Shown: positions 39,765-51,655 of the stretch, piece by piece | How positions within the stretch are numbered: position 1 is the stretch's first letter | Layout of the letters: every line of letters starts with the position of its first letter | DNA from: Micrasema longulum | Lineage: Eukaryota; Arthropoda; Insecta; Trichoptera; Brachycentridae | Assembly: GCA_022494885.1 (NCBI GenBank) | Contig: JAGVSM010003995.1 | Location: forward strand, 186,001-250,000 | Reading direction: 5' to 3' | Length of the DNA: 64,000 bases | The notes under the pieces: generated by a model | The model's input: the letters and a program-made list of their open reading frames with translations, nothing else | Told to the model about the DNA's origin: nothing | Databases searched by the model: none | Translations under genes and position numbers: made by a program

Positions 39765-40445
39765 TTTAAACATACCTAAAATTCTTGATCGTAAATCTCT
39801 TACATATTTTGACTCGTATTCTTTTTTCTTTCATAGTTTAACTTCCCTTACTAAACGTAGAAGCATTTCTGATCTGCCTTTCCTCTTCAAAATTTTAAAC
39901 AATTTTATCGATAGTCTATATCTCTTGGAGCGTATTTCAATCAATTGTCCTGTAAAGTCAACACGACAAGTTCATTTTTTTAATAATTTATTGCCCAAAA
40001 AAATTATGTTCAAAACTCGTTTATTTATCATAGCTGCTCCAAGTTTAATTTACTTTGTCCCCATTTAGATATTTTAAATGCAAAATTTTGTGACTTCAAA
40101 AAAAAAAACTTTTTCAAACACTGTAAAATAAAACATTTGTCAGTGTGTTATAAGTTTATGTTCCTTTAATTATGTTTATTTTACTATAATATCAAAATTT
40201 TGAATTGGTCAACTATATTATGAAAATCCCTCTCCTCCACTCCTCCACTCTATTTCCTCATCCCTTAACCTTCTTACGAGCTTTTTTTTTTCTCATGTCT
40301 TATGTAATATATTATTTTTCTCTTTACTGTGTAACATGTTCTCTCATTATATTTGTGAAAAACTTAAACTGGATGTGTATACTATTTTTTATATTTTGTA
40401 TTCTTATATAACAACCATTGTTTTTCTTTATAAATAAAAAAATAA
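39765..40445 (+). pseudogene. 5'-truncated non-LTR retrotransposon tail
   Basis: A frame from about 39765 to the TAG near 40068 reads 'NIPKILDRKSLTYFDSYSFF', 'LTSLTKRRSISDLPFLFKIL', 'NNFIDSLYLLERISINCPVK' and 'STRQVHFFNNLLPK'. The RR-x-x-x-DLxFLxKILNNxIDSxxLL.....NCPxxxTR pattern is the ORF2 end seen at 6793-7077. A 3' UTR of about 375 bases ends in ATAAATAAAAAAATAAAA. Confidence 0.75.
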
Positions 40446-40499
40446 AAAAACACCGCAGTGTATTTCAAGGGGTGTGAAATGTTAGTCAATCTAACCACC

Positions 40500-40680
40500 A
40501 ACCTATTTTTATACGTTAACCAGTTTCGAGAACTGCCCATCTCTTCGTCAGGACACTGATTACACTTAAATAAAAAAAACACTGTACAATTTCACCATAG
40601 TAGTTGCACAAAAATAAAAAACCAACGTGCCAAAAACACACATGACATTAAAATCTAATTGGGCACATGCCATTATTATT
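40500..40680 (-). repeat. Family D fragment, reverse
   Basis: 'AACCAGTTTCGAGAACTGCC', 'ATCTCTTCGTCAGGACACTG' and 'CACCATAGTaGTTGcaCAAA' are the reverse of the family D core at 330-480. Confidence 0.6.
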
Positions 40681-41456
40681 ATTATTTATTTACTTAAGTT
40701 AGTTAATATTACATTGTATATTAACTAATATATTTACAATTATAACAAATACTTATTAAATATTTCTTACATAACTACATTATTACAATAAACATAACAT
40801 TTTTTTTTTAAATCCGTAAGTTTTCTTTCATTCTTCATACTTTCAGGCATCTCATCATACAGTTTTAACCCTTTATACATTAAGCTATTTTGTGATTTTG
40901 TTTTTTTCTTAAGTGGTAGTCTTATCCCATTTCTATTTCTTGTCCTATATTTATGTACATTTCTATTTAATATAATTTCACTTATAAAATACTTTGGCAT
41001 GAGATTATTAAACACTTTATATATAAATACAAATACATTATACAATAGTCTTTTCTTTATTCCTATCCAGTTTAATTGTTTTCTCATTTTTTCAACACTA
41101 TTATATTTGCTTTTTTTCAGTATAATTCTCATTGCTCTATTTTGTAGTATTTCAAACTTGTTTATGTCTCCCTCGTTAGCTAAATATAATATAGTAGAGC
41201 AATAGTCCCAATGAGGGGCAATTATTGTTTTGTATATAAGTTCTGCACTCTTTTTATTTATTTTTTTTCGAATTCTTCCTAGGAAGAAAATCTTTTTTGA
41301 AATTTTCTTATGTATATATTCAAAGTGTGATGTTAAATTTAATCTGGAGTCAAGAATAATTCCTAAGTATTTCATTTCATCAACCCTTTCAATAATTTTA
41401 CCATCAATATTTACATTCATTGTTATGCCATGTGCTTTATTACCATAAGCATTCAA
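40670..41456 (-). pseudogene. 5'-truncated LINE with open 229-codon RT thumb/tail
   Basis: The open frame 41456-40767 (first codon TTG, not ATG) reads 'VDEMKYLGIILDSRLNLTSH', 'FLGRIRKKINKKSAELIYKT', 'IIAPHWDYCSTILY', 'EILQNRAMRIILKKSKYNSV', 'KYRTRNRNGIRLPLKKKTKS' and 'YKGLKLYDEMPESMKN'. This is the thumb and C-terminal part of LINE ORF2 after the YADD box. The absence of any stop in 229 codons suggests a fairly recent insertion. A short 3' UTR ends in a TAA/ATA-rich tail at 40670-40690. Confidence 0.85.
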
Positions 41457-41569
41457 TGTATGCCAGTTTTAAAACTTAGGTACCCATATATTTTTATGGA
41501 CATAAATTTCACTTACATGCCATAATTCCTTATTTTAATATTTATTATAATCAGTTCGTGTTGGTATTA

Positions 41570-42256
41570 GCCTTTAATAGCGTGTATTGTGTCCTGTCGG
41601 AACGTTGGTTTAACATTTTTTTAACGTATATAATGAAGGGTATAGTCGGTTTTGTATGTTAATGTAATTAGTGTCCTGATGAAGAGATGGATACTTCTCA
41701 AAACTGGTAGAAATATAAAAGTACGTTAGGGGCTATAAACAAACGTTTACTCATATTTATCAATAAAATAAAATGAATACCACGACTTGTTTGTAATCGA
41801 GGCCAAATAAGTTTTCAACGCGTTGCTCGTACGAAGTTTTACTATAATTTGAATTATTCAATTCCAAAAACACGTACGAGGTTTGATCAGAGAAATTTCT
41901 TTTTTGTAGCCCCAAGAGCGTTCAATGTCCTGGATGAACATATAAAGTTCCAAAAAAAACCAAAGCCATTTTTAGAAAGAGTGTAGAAGTCCGGATTTTG
42001 TCTAAGGGAAGAGAGCATTGCAGGAGACTGCTGCGAGATATTGCATATATTTATATAATATTAAGCGTGTTGTCTAGATGCCCCTTAAATAAATGTATGT
42101 TTGTAAAATAACATTAATTTTTGATATTTTTTTATTTTGTACGTGCTTTCAATTCTGTTGTATCACAACTCAACACATGGCCCTTGGCCTCATTATGTCT
42201 GGGATACGTTTATTATTTTTTTGTTTTGTAATACGTTTGTATTTTTGTGAATAAAT
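41570..42256 (+). repeat. Family D LINE 3' end, longest copy
   Basis: Blocks: GTGTCCTGATGAAGAGATGG, then 'CTCAAAACTGGTAGAAATAT'; a broken coding tail 'IPKTRTRFDQRNFFFVAPRA' with 'FNVLDE' (about 41860-41945); 'GCAGGAGACTGCTGCGAGAT'; and a 3' terminus 'GGGATACGTTTATTATTTTT' ending in GTGAATAAATTAG. The coding tail fits the NTRxxFxxRxFFxxAPRxFNxLP end of LINE ORF2. Copies are at 325-890 and 23733-23905. Confidence 0.65.
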
Positions 42257-42259
42257 TAG

Positions 42260-44410
42260 TAAAAATTAATTTGAGGAACGGGAATAATAAAAAAATGTGC
42301 ATAAAAAAAACGACTATCAATAATGAGCTTCGCATAATAATTTACTCAATCAAATATTGAAATGTCAGTGGTTTACTGAAAAAGTCTCACAATTAAAATT
42401 AAAATTCAATAGCGTGTTCATAATAATTTACGGTTTTATTTTTAAAGTCAGTTTCTTCATTCAGGTAAAAATGAAAACCCTCTTATATACTATTAAATTA
42501 ATTTCGTTTCCAATGCCATTGATGACACCGTGTTTGTTCAAAGTATTGGCATGTTATGGCGGCCACGGTTCTGTATACGTCCCATAATCCCACAGCAATA
42601 ACCAGGTCCCTAAACAATTTTACGCTGTGGTCACCATAGACCTTGGGTAGGTTTACGGGAGTAGATTGCCACAAAAAACTGAATAACTTTAAAATCACCA
42701 TATTTATGTTTTTGTACATCGGTATGTAATATCTCAACAGAAATTTTTATATTATAAAATATACTAATTAATAAGCGTATTATTGACTCGTTTTAATCAA
42801 ATGTTTTCTTTTCCTGATAAACTTTTAATTTGCTCTGGTAATTTTTCCTAATTTAATAATCAGCTTTAAGTCAATATTTTTTTGCTCCAAGTTTAAAGAG
42901 TTTTTATTCAATAAAATATACACATTATTACAATATTAATACATTATTACGAAAACAAAGTATTAAGATATATTTTGTTCCGATAAACTATTCTATAATA
43001 GTCTGTCATCGGGTGCTCAGACATTAGTTTTAATTAATAATCAAATAAGAAGAGTACAGACATAATACTGTATACGTATAAAATAATTAACATAAAAAAA
43101 CTTAAAATATATATTTTTTTAAAGTAAGAAAATAGAGTAAAATAATACAACTAAAATTAAAGAATAGTAATTTACTTGAATATATTTTAAATATAAGAAA
43201 AAAAATAATCAACACATATATAAATAGTGTGTGCTCATAAATGTAATCAAAATAACATAAAAAAAAATAAACAAAGTAAAGTAAACCGAGAATTTCAATT
43301 CACATCTACAAAAAAAAAATTAAAAAATGAAAATAATAAGAAAATGAAAAGTACATATTAAAATTAAGATCTAAAAAATGTAAATGAAATAAGAAAGTAA
43401 TAAAAGAAAGGGTAAACCTAAGAAAATAACATAAATGTTTTCAATGAGAGATAAAAAAAAAAAAAAGTTTTACATAAATAATAAATCAATATAGGAACGT
43501 TTTGTCTACTAACCACTTACGTAATAGAAATATAATTTTATTTTTACTATGACATGTTTTCATGTCAAGTGGCAACAATTTAAATATTTTTGGAACAATA
43601 TAATCCAACGTACGTTGTCCATATTTATTTTTAAATTTTGGTACTACTAAGCCATCAACAGATGTGAGTGAAGTGAAGTAAATTCTTTATATTTTTTACT
43701 TCGTATATATAGATTTTTTACTCTTACTCATATTTAAAAAAAAACAATCTGAATATAAAATAAAATTATTATTAATATGTTTTAAAAAATATATATTTAT
43801 ATATTATGCATCTATACCATAGATATACGTATTCTAGATTTGGTGTATCCACGCACAGGCTATGCCTTGGTGTTTTTTTTTCGTTTTCATCTAAAGTTAT
43901 ATATTTTGTAATAAAAAATGTACCAAATGTAAATGAAAAAAACATAAATAAAAAAAATAAATAAAACTCATTTCTTAATATCTGCTATAAAACGTTACAT
44001 TTTTAAACAGTTTCAAAACAAATTTATTTTGCAGCCAAATCAACAACCACGAAATTCACAACTTTGCAAAAATTCCAAAACTTTCAAAACTCTATTTCTG
44101 AACGTCACCGCATACAATATGTATTCATTTCTTCTCGAACTTATCGGACAAGTTGGTTTAACTAAACTTCTCAGGGCTCGGTTTGCGGGCGAAATCAAAC
44201 CGGTAAACCGTTAGGAATCGAATCACGAACCGGTGCGGTATGTGGCGGTCAGGAAGATGGTTTCCTGCCAATGTTGGGGATACCGGAAGTGAGTGGGAAG
44301 CTAGAACAAACTGTGTGAGGTGAAGTTAGACACTCATGAGCGAAACTTGGGTACTTGAAACTGAGTCCAGACTAACGTATCTGCTTATTTGGAACGTGAC
44401 AGGTTAAACT
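42260..44410. other. Long unassigned AT-rich stretch
   Basis: About 2.1 kb without a supported gene. The block 42540-42665 is GC-richer and open on both strands, but I do not recognise the product. 42900-43980 is extremely A/T-rich. Confidence 0.35.
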
Positions 44411-44552
44411 AATCGCGCTTTATTATTTAAGAACTTTTCAAAATATACTCAATAAATCAATGTTTGAGTTTTGCACAGAAAAAGTTAATCATCATCATTG
44501 CCATGCATTGGTAAATCGATTGCAGCGTGTTTTAAACATTTTTGTTTCATAA

Positions 44553-44856
44553 AGATAAGATGATTAGTCTTACGCTTCAGGTACCATTCCAGGGACTATG
44601 AAATGGCGGCCCCCGCAATGTAGTGGTCAAATGCTCACACACAAAGTTTCGGGTTCGATTCCCAGTAAAAACACAAAAAATAAATGTGACTTTGCTCAAA
44701 CCTGGGTGTTCTGTGATTTAATTCACCACTGTAATTGGGCCTCTTGACCTGTTTTGGTATGAAAAAAATTAATCATTTTAGTTTAAAAACACCCTTTTAA
44801 ATAAATATTTCAAATCAACCATGTCGGGAATCAAACCCGAGACCTCTTGCATGGTA
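44553..44856 (-). repeat. SINE S2, reverse, split by SINE S1
   Basis: The left piece (44553-44604) has 'AAGATGATTAGTCTTACGCT', 'TCAGGTACCATTCCAGGGAC'. The right piece (44785-44856) has 'ATTTCAAATCAACCATGTCG', 'GGAATCAAACCCGAGACCTC'. Together they make a nearly complete S2 on the minus strand. Confidence 0.7.
44604..44765 (+). repeat. SINE S1, nearly complete, inserted into SINE S2
   Basis: It begins GGCGGCCCCCGCAATGTAGT and has a perfect B box (GGGTTCGATTCCC). The body has 'CTCAAACCTGGGTGTTCTGT', 'AATTCACCACTGTAATTGGG' and 'CCTCTTGACCTGTTTTGGTA', ending in an A-run. The S2 pieces on either side are 44553-44604 and 44785-44856. Confidence 0.8.
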
Positions 44857-45061
44857 GGCCGCCATTTCATAGTCACTGGAATGGTACCTGGAGCGTAAGA
44901 CTAATCATCTTATCTTCATGAAATAAAAATGTTTAAAACACGCTGCAATTGATTTACCAATGCATTGCAATGATGATGATTAACTTTTTTCTGTGCAAAC
45001 CTCAAACATTGATTTATTAAGTATATTTTGAAAAGTTCTTAAATAATGAAGCGCGATTGTT

Positions 45062-45165
45062 CCCGACATGGTTGAAATGAAATAATTATTTCAAAAGGTG
45101 TTTTCACACAAAAATATTGTATAGTCCCTGGACTGGTACCTGAAGCGTGAGACTGATCATCTTAC
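45062..45165 (+). repeat. SINE S2 body, forward
   Basis: 'CCCGACATGGTTGAAATGAA', 'AAAAGGTGTTTTCACAC', 'GTCCCTGGACTGGTACCTGA', 'GAGACTGATCATCTTACC'. The head is missing; the piece abuts the right arm of the inverted duplication. Confidence 0.7.
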
Positions 45166-45171
45166 CATTGT

Positions 45172-45240
45172 ATGACGTCACTAGTTATCGAAAATCAACC
45201 AATGACAGAGTAGTATGATAAATTTCCAGCTATTGGGAAG
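45172..45240 (+). repeat. Short dispersed repeat G, copy 2
   Basis: 'TGACGTCACTAGTTATCGAA', 'AATCAACCAATGACAGAG' and 'ATTTCC' match 4853-4915. Confidence 0.45.
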
Positions 45241-45544
45241 CCATCACTATTCAGGACAAGTCACCGTAGAAAACTGGACACGTCAAACATTGAAAAATTA
45301 TAGAGCTTATAATACGATACATAAAAATATATTTATTTTTTATACTTAGTTTAGTAGTCTATTAACGATTTAAAAAAACACTGAACACCCACATTGACTT
45401 ATAGACTGCTTGACGAATAAAATCGAAATCGCAAGATTTTTGGTTCTCCTGTAAAATTTTGCAAATGGTTCTTCCGCGCTATTGATCTTACAAAGACGAT
45501 ATTATATAACTATGTATTATATTCAGACAACTTAGTTTTTTTTT

Positions 45545-45600
45545 AAATGTATTTATTCATAAACCCTTACGAATTACATTCATTTAACAAAATAATTGTT
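45545..45600 (-). repeat. Possible LINE 3' end, reverse
   Basis: 'ATTTATTCATAAACCCTTAC', 'ATTACATTCATTTAACAAAA' resemble 35100-35170. Confidence 0.4.
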
Positions 45601-45604
45601 CTTT

Positions 45605-46690
45605 TTTTAAATTTACATTATATTGTCAATGATATTATTTATAACATCTTTTGTAAAGATCGTCCTTTGTTTAGTTTTATCTAATAGTTTAGTGTATTAT
45701 TTCAGTCCCCGGTTTATTAGTCTCGACTGTCCTTGTCTCGTTTTAGAACTTGCATATGATATTTTTCTGATACTTTTGTATTGTGTTCATGTTTATTACA
45801 ATTTTTTTCATGTTTTAGTTCTTCGTCTACAATTTCATCACTGGCAAATTGATGAATGGATTTTAAGGATTCTAATTGACAGAGTTTAGTTATGTGTAAT
45901 TGTTTATAATTATGGATAACTTATAAGTAGCCATTTTATAATATAATACGTCAAGGGCGCTTTACAAAGTTATTTTATAAATAAATAAATTGAATTTTCA
46001 AATTAAAAAAAAATGTAATTTAAGTAAAACGATTTGCGTAGTTAGCACATGGTACGGATTTATTCAATTGATTTACACACAATTTCGCACTTCTGTTGTG
46101 TGAACATTCCATGCCATAGAGCCTGTTTAGTTTATTGAACCTTTTCCTTACTGTCCTAAAAACTTTCGCGCGTTACGATGCTGTGTAGTCACTACACATG
46201 CAAAAAATGAGAGATTTTAAATGGTAAAAGTGTAATATTCATCGGCTTCAATTATTTATATTTAAAGTCAAAAGAGATGATTTTTTAAATCTCATTGCTA
46301 AAACCATGAAAAAAAACATTAATTCATGCTTTCAGTGCGCGCAAAAGAACTACCCCCAACGAAAGCCGGGTATCTACTAACGCATACTAACGCAGCTAAT
46401 GAGCGCCTGGGTCGTCAGGGGGAAGTACAAAAAACGTTGCTGTTCGCGCGTGTGACGCATAACAATTGTCTCTCTTGCTCCTAAATATACCCGTATTATC
46501 GAGAGTGAGACGTAAAGAGTGAGCAAGACAATTATATATTAGGATTACTCTTTAACTACGAACGCAACATGCGACACATTGGTAAACTTTCTATGGTATT
46601 AGTGAAATCTCTGATTTTTGACAAAGCGCTTTTTATGTTCCCAATAAATATATAGGTATATTTGAAAATATTAATGTTAAATCTATAAAG
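45605..46690. other. Unassigned DNA
   Basis: It contains an 88-codon hydrophobic frame (45623-45889) of no recognised family, an ATAAATAAATAAAT-rich end at about 45980 typical of retroelement tails, and a GC-richer patch at 46330-46450. A perfect palindrome lies at 46182-46198. Confidence 0.3.
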
Positions 46691-46739
46691 CAACTTTATG
46701 TAAAAGCTTTGTTACTATACGCACGTAAACATTCTTCTC

Positions 46740-47276
46740 TACCTTCCCTTACAAATACAGGAGTTACTAGACACTCCACCTTGACGCTGCAATTTTTTTA
46801 AAAATAAAAACAACCTTCGGTCAAAGAGGTTTGGCCTACTACTCGGTTAAAGTGTACAATCTACTTTCATTATTCATAAGGACAATTAGTAAGTTCTCAG
46901 AATATAAAATTGCTATTAAGAAATGGATAGTGGAGGTGGGTTGCGCACGGATCGATGAGTGGATCAAGCCAAATGGATAAAATTTTTGTACTGTTTATGA
47001 AATTTGTTCTATTGGTCTATATAAATTGGTTATGTTTTTTATGATTATTTTAGTTTTTTATTGTTTATTATGTTAATGATAATTAGCTTGATTGGAATAA
47101 TTTTTTTTTTATTGTTATTATTATGTTAGGATTGTTGAATAGCCAATCTTAAGCATATTTCACATTTTTTTAATGTTTCCCTCGGTACGGGACACCTCAG
47201 TGAGGGAACATTATTTTGTACAAAAAAATGAATTCAAACAATGTAAAAGTATAAATAAATGAATAAATAAGCGTTG
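46740..47276 (+). pseudogene. 5'-truncated LINE tail with 3' UTR
   Basis: After a frame break, translation gives 'GLAYYSVKVYNLLSLFIRTI', 'SKFSEYKIAIKKWIVEVG', ending 'DEWIKPNG' and a stop near 46980. This is the FGxRxLxYxxxKxYNxLPxxI....F...IKxWL end of LINE ORF2. The 3' UTR ends in 'GTTTCCCTCGGTACGGGACA', 'GAGGGAACATTATTTTGTAC' and an AATAAATGAATAAATA tail. The same end is at 24640-24755. Confidence 0.75.
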
Positions 47277-47279
47277 ACT

Positions 47280-48195
47280 ATTTAATAAAAAAAAACATTT
47301 TTACCAATACGTAAATGAAAATTTCAACCCATCGATGATTATATTAATGGAGATATTAAAGTTATTAGATGCCATGTGTAGTAGCTACACATCACCGGGA
47401 AGGGAGAGTTTAAGAGTTCTTTAGTTGCAGTTAGATAAGGTCCTATACGAACTTTAATATTTTATTTTGCTCTCTTTGTTGAACAAATATGTCATTTTAA
47501 TTTCCTGTTTCCCATAGTAGGTTTTTTCCGTTTTTGGAACAAAGAAAACTATGGGCCTCCCTTCCTTCCCCGTCGTTCTATTTCACACACAGAACTGTAT
47601 TTTTTATTCGCTTAGACAGAGACAATGATATTAAATACTGAAGTATTTAAACGTAACACATATGAATTCTCTTTGACTAGTTCGGTACTCATACAGTGTA
47701 CCTATACTTACATAGTATATGAATGTGTAATACAAATAATCTCTCACTATACCTAGCTTAGTATAAAGTAGAGAGAACTGTGGGGTCCGACTGGGTATTA
47801 GTTATTCTCAGTAGAATAATATGGAGATTAAGTATTATAAGTCTCTTCATTCAAGATGTTACCCTGGTATCCACTGCATCGAAGATCTGCATAATTCATA
47901 ATCTGCAAACTTTACATTCAAGTCTTTATACGTTAAAGACATAACTGTAAATTTCGTCAAATTATGATGAATTCATTTTCTAAGGGTGCCCTTTCAAAGC
48001 GTATTTTATTATTTCTGAAAATATCTATCGACTTTACACAAAAAAAAGTTAAAATTATATTAGAAATACTAACATAGTGAATTTTCATTATTAAATTGAA
48101 TAAAAATAAAAACGTGCTTGGAGATACATAAAGAATCACGCGTAGCTCTGAAACCGGTCGGTAATAAAATAAATAAAAATTAAGTGTTTTCATAT
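47280..48195. other. Unassigned DNA
   Basis: It holds a near-palindrome at 47374-47392 and no supported gene. Confidence 0.3.
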
Positions 48196-48202
48196 TAATT
48201 TG

Positions 48203-48342
48203 AACCATGCTTGAGGTCCTGGGTTTGGTTCCTGGGAAGGTCGACACGAAATATATTTGTTTATAAAGTCGTTTCCACAGAAATATTTCACTGTCCCTGG
48301 ACTGGTAACTGAAGCGTAAGATTGATCACTTCACCTTCCTGT
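48203..48342 (+). repeat. SINE S2, forward, head truncated
   Basis: 'CCATGCTTGAGGTCCTGGGT', 'TTGGTTCCTGGGAAGGTCGA', 'TGTCCCTGGACTGGTAACTG', 'AAGCGTAAGATTGATCACTT'. The B box is degraded. Confidence 0.6.
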
Positions 48343-48344
48343 AA

Positions 48345-48840
48345 CATATTATCAAAACGATTCAGTACTGCAGTGCTCTATGTACCACATAGTGTGTAAG
48401 AGGGTTTGATGATAATTTGTCTACGCGATTTAAATATACTGAAAATATTGCAGTAAATCCTTATATGTGACATAGTAAAACAAATATTTCATATGAATAT
48501 GTACGGGTAAGTACTGCTCATAAGTTTTTATATAAATTACTAAAGTGTGCCTACTAACACAAAAGATATATGTAGTTTTACTTGATTAACCGACAGGCAC
48601 TTACACATTAGCATTGGGTTATTAAACATTCGAACGCGCTGTACAGTACTTTAGAACGTTTTATAACCCTATATGAATGTGTTAGTTATAGCGTATGGGC
48701 ACTTGCAACACCAGGTGCCAGGTCTACAAACGCAGAAACGCAACACATCACCAGCAGCTTCTAAACTAAATTCAGACTCTCGTTTTTTTTAAAAAAATAT
48801 ATTTGGACCCCTGTATTTTGTAGCCTTACGTGTCATGTAC
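48345..48840. other. Unassigned DNA
   Basis: Nothing recognised. Confidence 0.3.
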
Positions 48841-48844
48841 AAGG

Positions 48845-49359
48845 CTAAGGTACTCGGAAAAAATCGTTTTTGTTGGTCTTGGAAATGGGATGTTTGATCA
48901 CTGATTTTGGTTTATTACCTTTATGAGTCCGATCACCATTGTTGCAAAGTTCAAGAACAATAGCGCGTGATAACTGCTTATAACTACAGTGTGGATATCT
49001 GTTAAGGATATTCCATCTTTCCTGCATTTTGCTTCAAGATTTTGGCGTTATAAACTAAAAAATGGGCACTGAAATAACAGATATTTGATACTCTGTGAAG
49101 AAATATCATCGCATGGACAATAGTCATCATTTCTTAATTTGAACCCATATAGGTAATTTTTTATAGCTCCGTGTCCGGTAAAAATTTCGGTCGTTTCAAA
49201 AGTACTTTGGTGATGACGACGGAAGATTGCTGCTTCAGCCAGCGTTGGGAAAAACATTTTAGTGATTTTACCTGTAGAAGAAGCGCGATAATGATCCTCC
49301 CAAGCTCTTGTTGTCCAGCGCTGGTTTCGGTTGTCGCAACAAAACATAGTTAACGACAT
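48845..49359 (-). pseudogene. RNase H-type C-terminal region of a non-LTR retrotransposon
   Basis: The minus-strand frame 49359-49048 reads 'RWTTRAWEDHYRASSTGKIT', 'MFFPTLAEA', 'TEIFTGHGAIKNYLYGFKLR' and 'YCPCDDISSQSIKYLLFQCP'. The W....GR.T..FFP...........TGHG....YL..F.L......C.C......E/S..HLLF.CP pattern lies just after the RNase H domain in I/R1/Jockey-type LINEs. A second frame (49027-48845), including 'MQERWNILNRYPHCSYKQL', continues the tail after a frameshift. Only this end survives. Confidence 0.75.
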
Positions 49360-49364
49360 TTAAC

Positions 49365-49995
49365 AATAACGTCAATTAAATTCATATATCACGGTTAGGT
49401 TCAGCCAGTATTAATTTTCTTTGTTAATATGTAAGCAAAATCTTTCATTTTTACACACTCATCCCATACAATAAATCTTTCGGGAAAGTCGAAATTTCAT
49501 ATAATCATTTTGTACACGACATGGTTCCCTACAATCGTTTCCAAATTAAATATTTTAGTGTGCCTACTAATACAAATAAAATATGTACGTTTACTTTGTG
49601 CACTAACAGGCATTGAAACATAAACATAGAGTTGAATTAACACATAAACATAAGGTATGTACTTAATTTTATTGAGGAATCATCGTTCTAGTGAAATAAC
49701 AGAAATAATTTATATTTTCTTCAGATATTAAGAGAAGTAAAATCTTGACTATGAAGGCTTGATTAAATAACCCGCAGAAAAAGCCTCTGCACGTCGTTGG
49801 GTAAGGAAACTCGAGCGTCCAATTTAAATTAATATGAAAATCTGTGAATACACTTGCAAGTCACGTAGAGAAAAGGTGAATCGTTTTAAGGAGGATTGAA
49901 TGAAACGTTTCCCGCCTTTTCATCAGCATGAAACGAAGGACGCCAAAATTAATTCTTTATAAGTTTATAAAACAAAAATTTAAATGATAAAACCA
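49365..49995. other. Unassigned DNA
   Basis: Nothing supported. Confidence 0.3.
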
Positions 49996-49999
49996 ACCG

Positions 50000-50107
50000 C
50001 CGCGAGTTCAACCCGGAATTTCAGATACGGAAGGCAATTGCGCTAATCACTACAACACGGCTTTCATCAAATCAGAGGTCCGAGGTTCGAATCACATTTT
50101 ACTCCAA
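50000..50107. repeat. Two tRNA-like SINE head pieces in opposite orientation
   Basis: 50000-50068 is a reverse head ('GAGTTCAACCCGGAATTTC', then 'AATCACTACAACACGGC'). 50075-50107 is a forward B-box piece ('GGTCCGAGGTTCGAATCACA'). Family assignment is uncertain. Confidence 0.4.
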
Positions 50108-50109
50108 CT

Positions 50110-51145
50110 TAATTCTCATTTTCCAGTAATGCCCAAAAATTAAAATATTTCGTAGGGTTATCATAAATATCTTTATTTAATCGTTCTAAATGTTTTTTTC
50201 CCCTTAGAAGGGCCTTTTAGCAAAACACGTTAAGAAAAGCCATAAGCATTTAGAAATTATAATAATCATAAAAACAAAAATAAAAAAAAAAACAGAAAAG
50301 ACAAAGAGTAACAAAATGTACCCAACATAAAAATAAAACAAATATATAAAAAGAATAACGTAAAATTAATGTTGTTCGAAATTATTAACACTTAAAAACA
50401 AAACATATAAAATTTTAACACAAATTGAAATACTTAAGCACTATTACCACCAAATCATCTACCAAAAATTGGGTTGTGCTGATTTCGTATAAAAGAGATA
50501 TTTGAAGTAAAATTCATGCAGGTTATAAAAATTATTGATTGAAAATCACAATAAAATAGAACTCATATTGATAAATTTTGACAATTTTAAACGAAAGAGG
50601 AAAATATTTTGTAAAATTATATATTGTTGTATGCTGAATTACAACACCCTTGAATCTCATCGTAAACTTTTCTGAGAAAATATTATGTTACAGCTTAATT
50701 TAAAGATGTATTTTTTAAAGACTATTTTAGTTACTAAAATTATATGAATATATTTGTATGGAAACATAAACAAATATTTAAAAAATAAATAAATATATAA
50801 GCTGATTTCTAGAAATATAGACATATAATTTAAATATACCGAAAGATATCAGTCTGTATGTTCCCAATAATTATACTAGAGTGAGATCTCATGCACTGTT
50901 TTACGCACCCAGAAGCAAGTCATAATTAGACCATTAATAGTCTTGATGAATACGGCTTCTGTAGATAATATTTTTTTCTGTTCTGTTCTATTTATGACAT
51001 AACTTTCACCTTACATTTACATTGCGTAAAAAAAAACAAAGTAATGCAGACTACAATTATCAAATAAATAAACCAAGAAAAGTAAAAAAATGTAAAAAAT
51101 AACGAAATATTTAAAACATATCGTTTCAATGAAACAAATATTAAC
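50110..51145. other. Unassigned AT-rich DNA
   Basis: 50190-50300 resembles an inverted LINE 3' end (GGGCCTTTT patch then A-rich). Otherwise nothing is recognised. Confidence 0.3.
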
Positions 51146-51149
51146 TATT

Positions 51150-51655
51150 GAGTAGATATGGTGTCACATGAGTCTACATAAGATACAAGTAAATTATGAC
51201 ATTCTATTTGTTGTAATCTTTAAATGGATATTTTCACATCGGATTTAGAAAGTAAAACTTGGTTAAAGTGATCCCAATACCACAATAAATTTGTTTATCT
51301 ATATTAAAAAGATCACGACGATAAGACTTATAACAAGGAAGATAGAGACGCTGTTTTATGGAAAGTGTTTGTGTGAAAGAGACAAAAAACCAAAGAAGAA
51401 ATTTGTTATGTCAGTCAGCAGTAGTGCACGCTACTCGAATGACCGGCGAATATTTTTTTTGCTATTACATGCCTTAATTGTATTACAATTTGTATAAATT
51501 ATCGAAAAAAAATTACATAATGTAGTAAATTTGTCTCTATGTTTTTTTTTTCAAATTTTTGAACTTCATAACATTCAGTCTTTTGCTTGATATACCACGA
51601 TGTTACAGCATCTCGTAAAAAAACATTTTTTTAGCATAGCCTTTTAAGAAATGAT
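51150..51655 (+). repeat. Family B, copy 2
   Basis: 'TTTTCACATCGGATTTAGAA', 'CCCAATACCACAATAAATTT', 'AAGTGTTTGTGTGAAAGAGA', 'AGTCTTTTGCTTGATATACC' and 'TAGCATAGCCTTTTAAGAA' align with 20030-20700. It lacks about 90 bases in the first third. Confidence 0.7.

Larger units (their letters stand above)
44411..45059. repeat. Large inverted duplication, arms about 202 bases
   Basis: The left arm 44411-44612 is the reverse complement of 44857-45059 with few differences. It shares 'AATCGCGCTTTATTATTTAA', 'CAATGTTTGAG', 'AAGTTAATCATCATCATTGC' and 'GTGTTTTAAACATTTT'. The 244-base centre holds SINE S1 (forward) and the rest of an S2 (reverse). The arms include the S2 tail and the first bases of S1. The inversion therefore happened after S1 inserted into S2. 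Confidence 0.85.
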
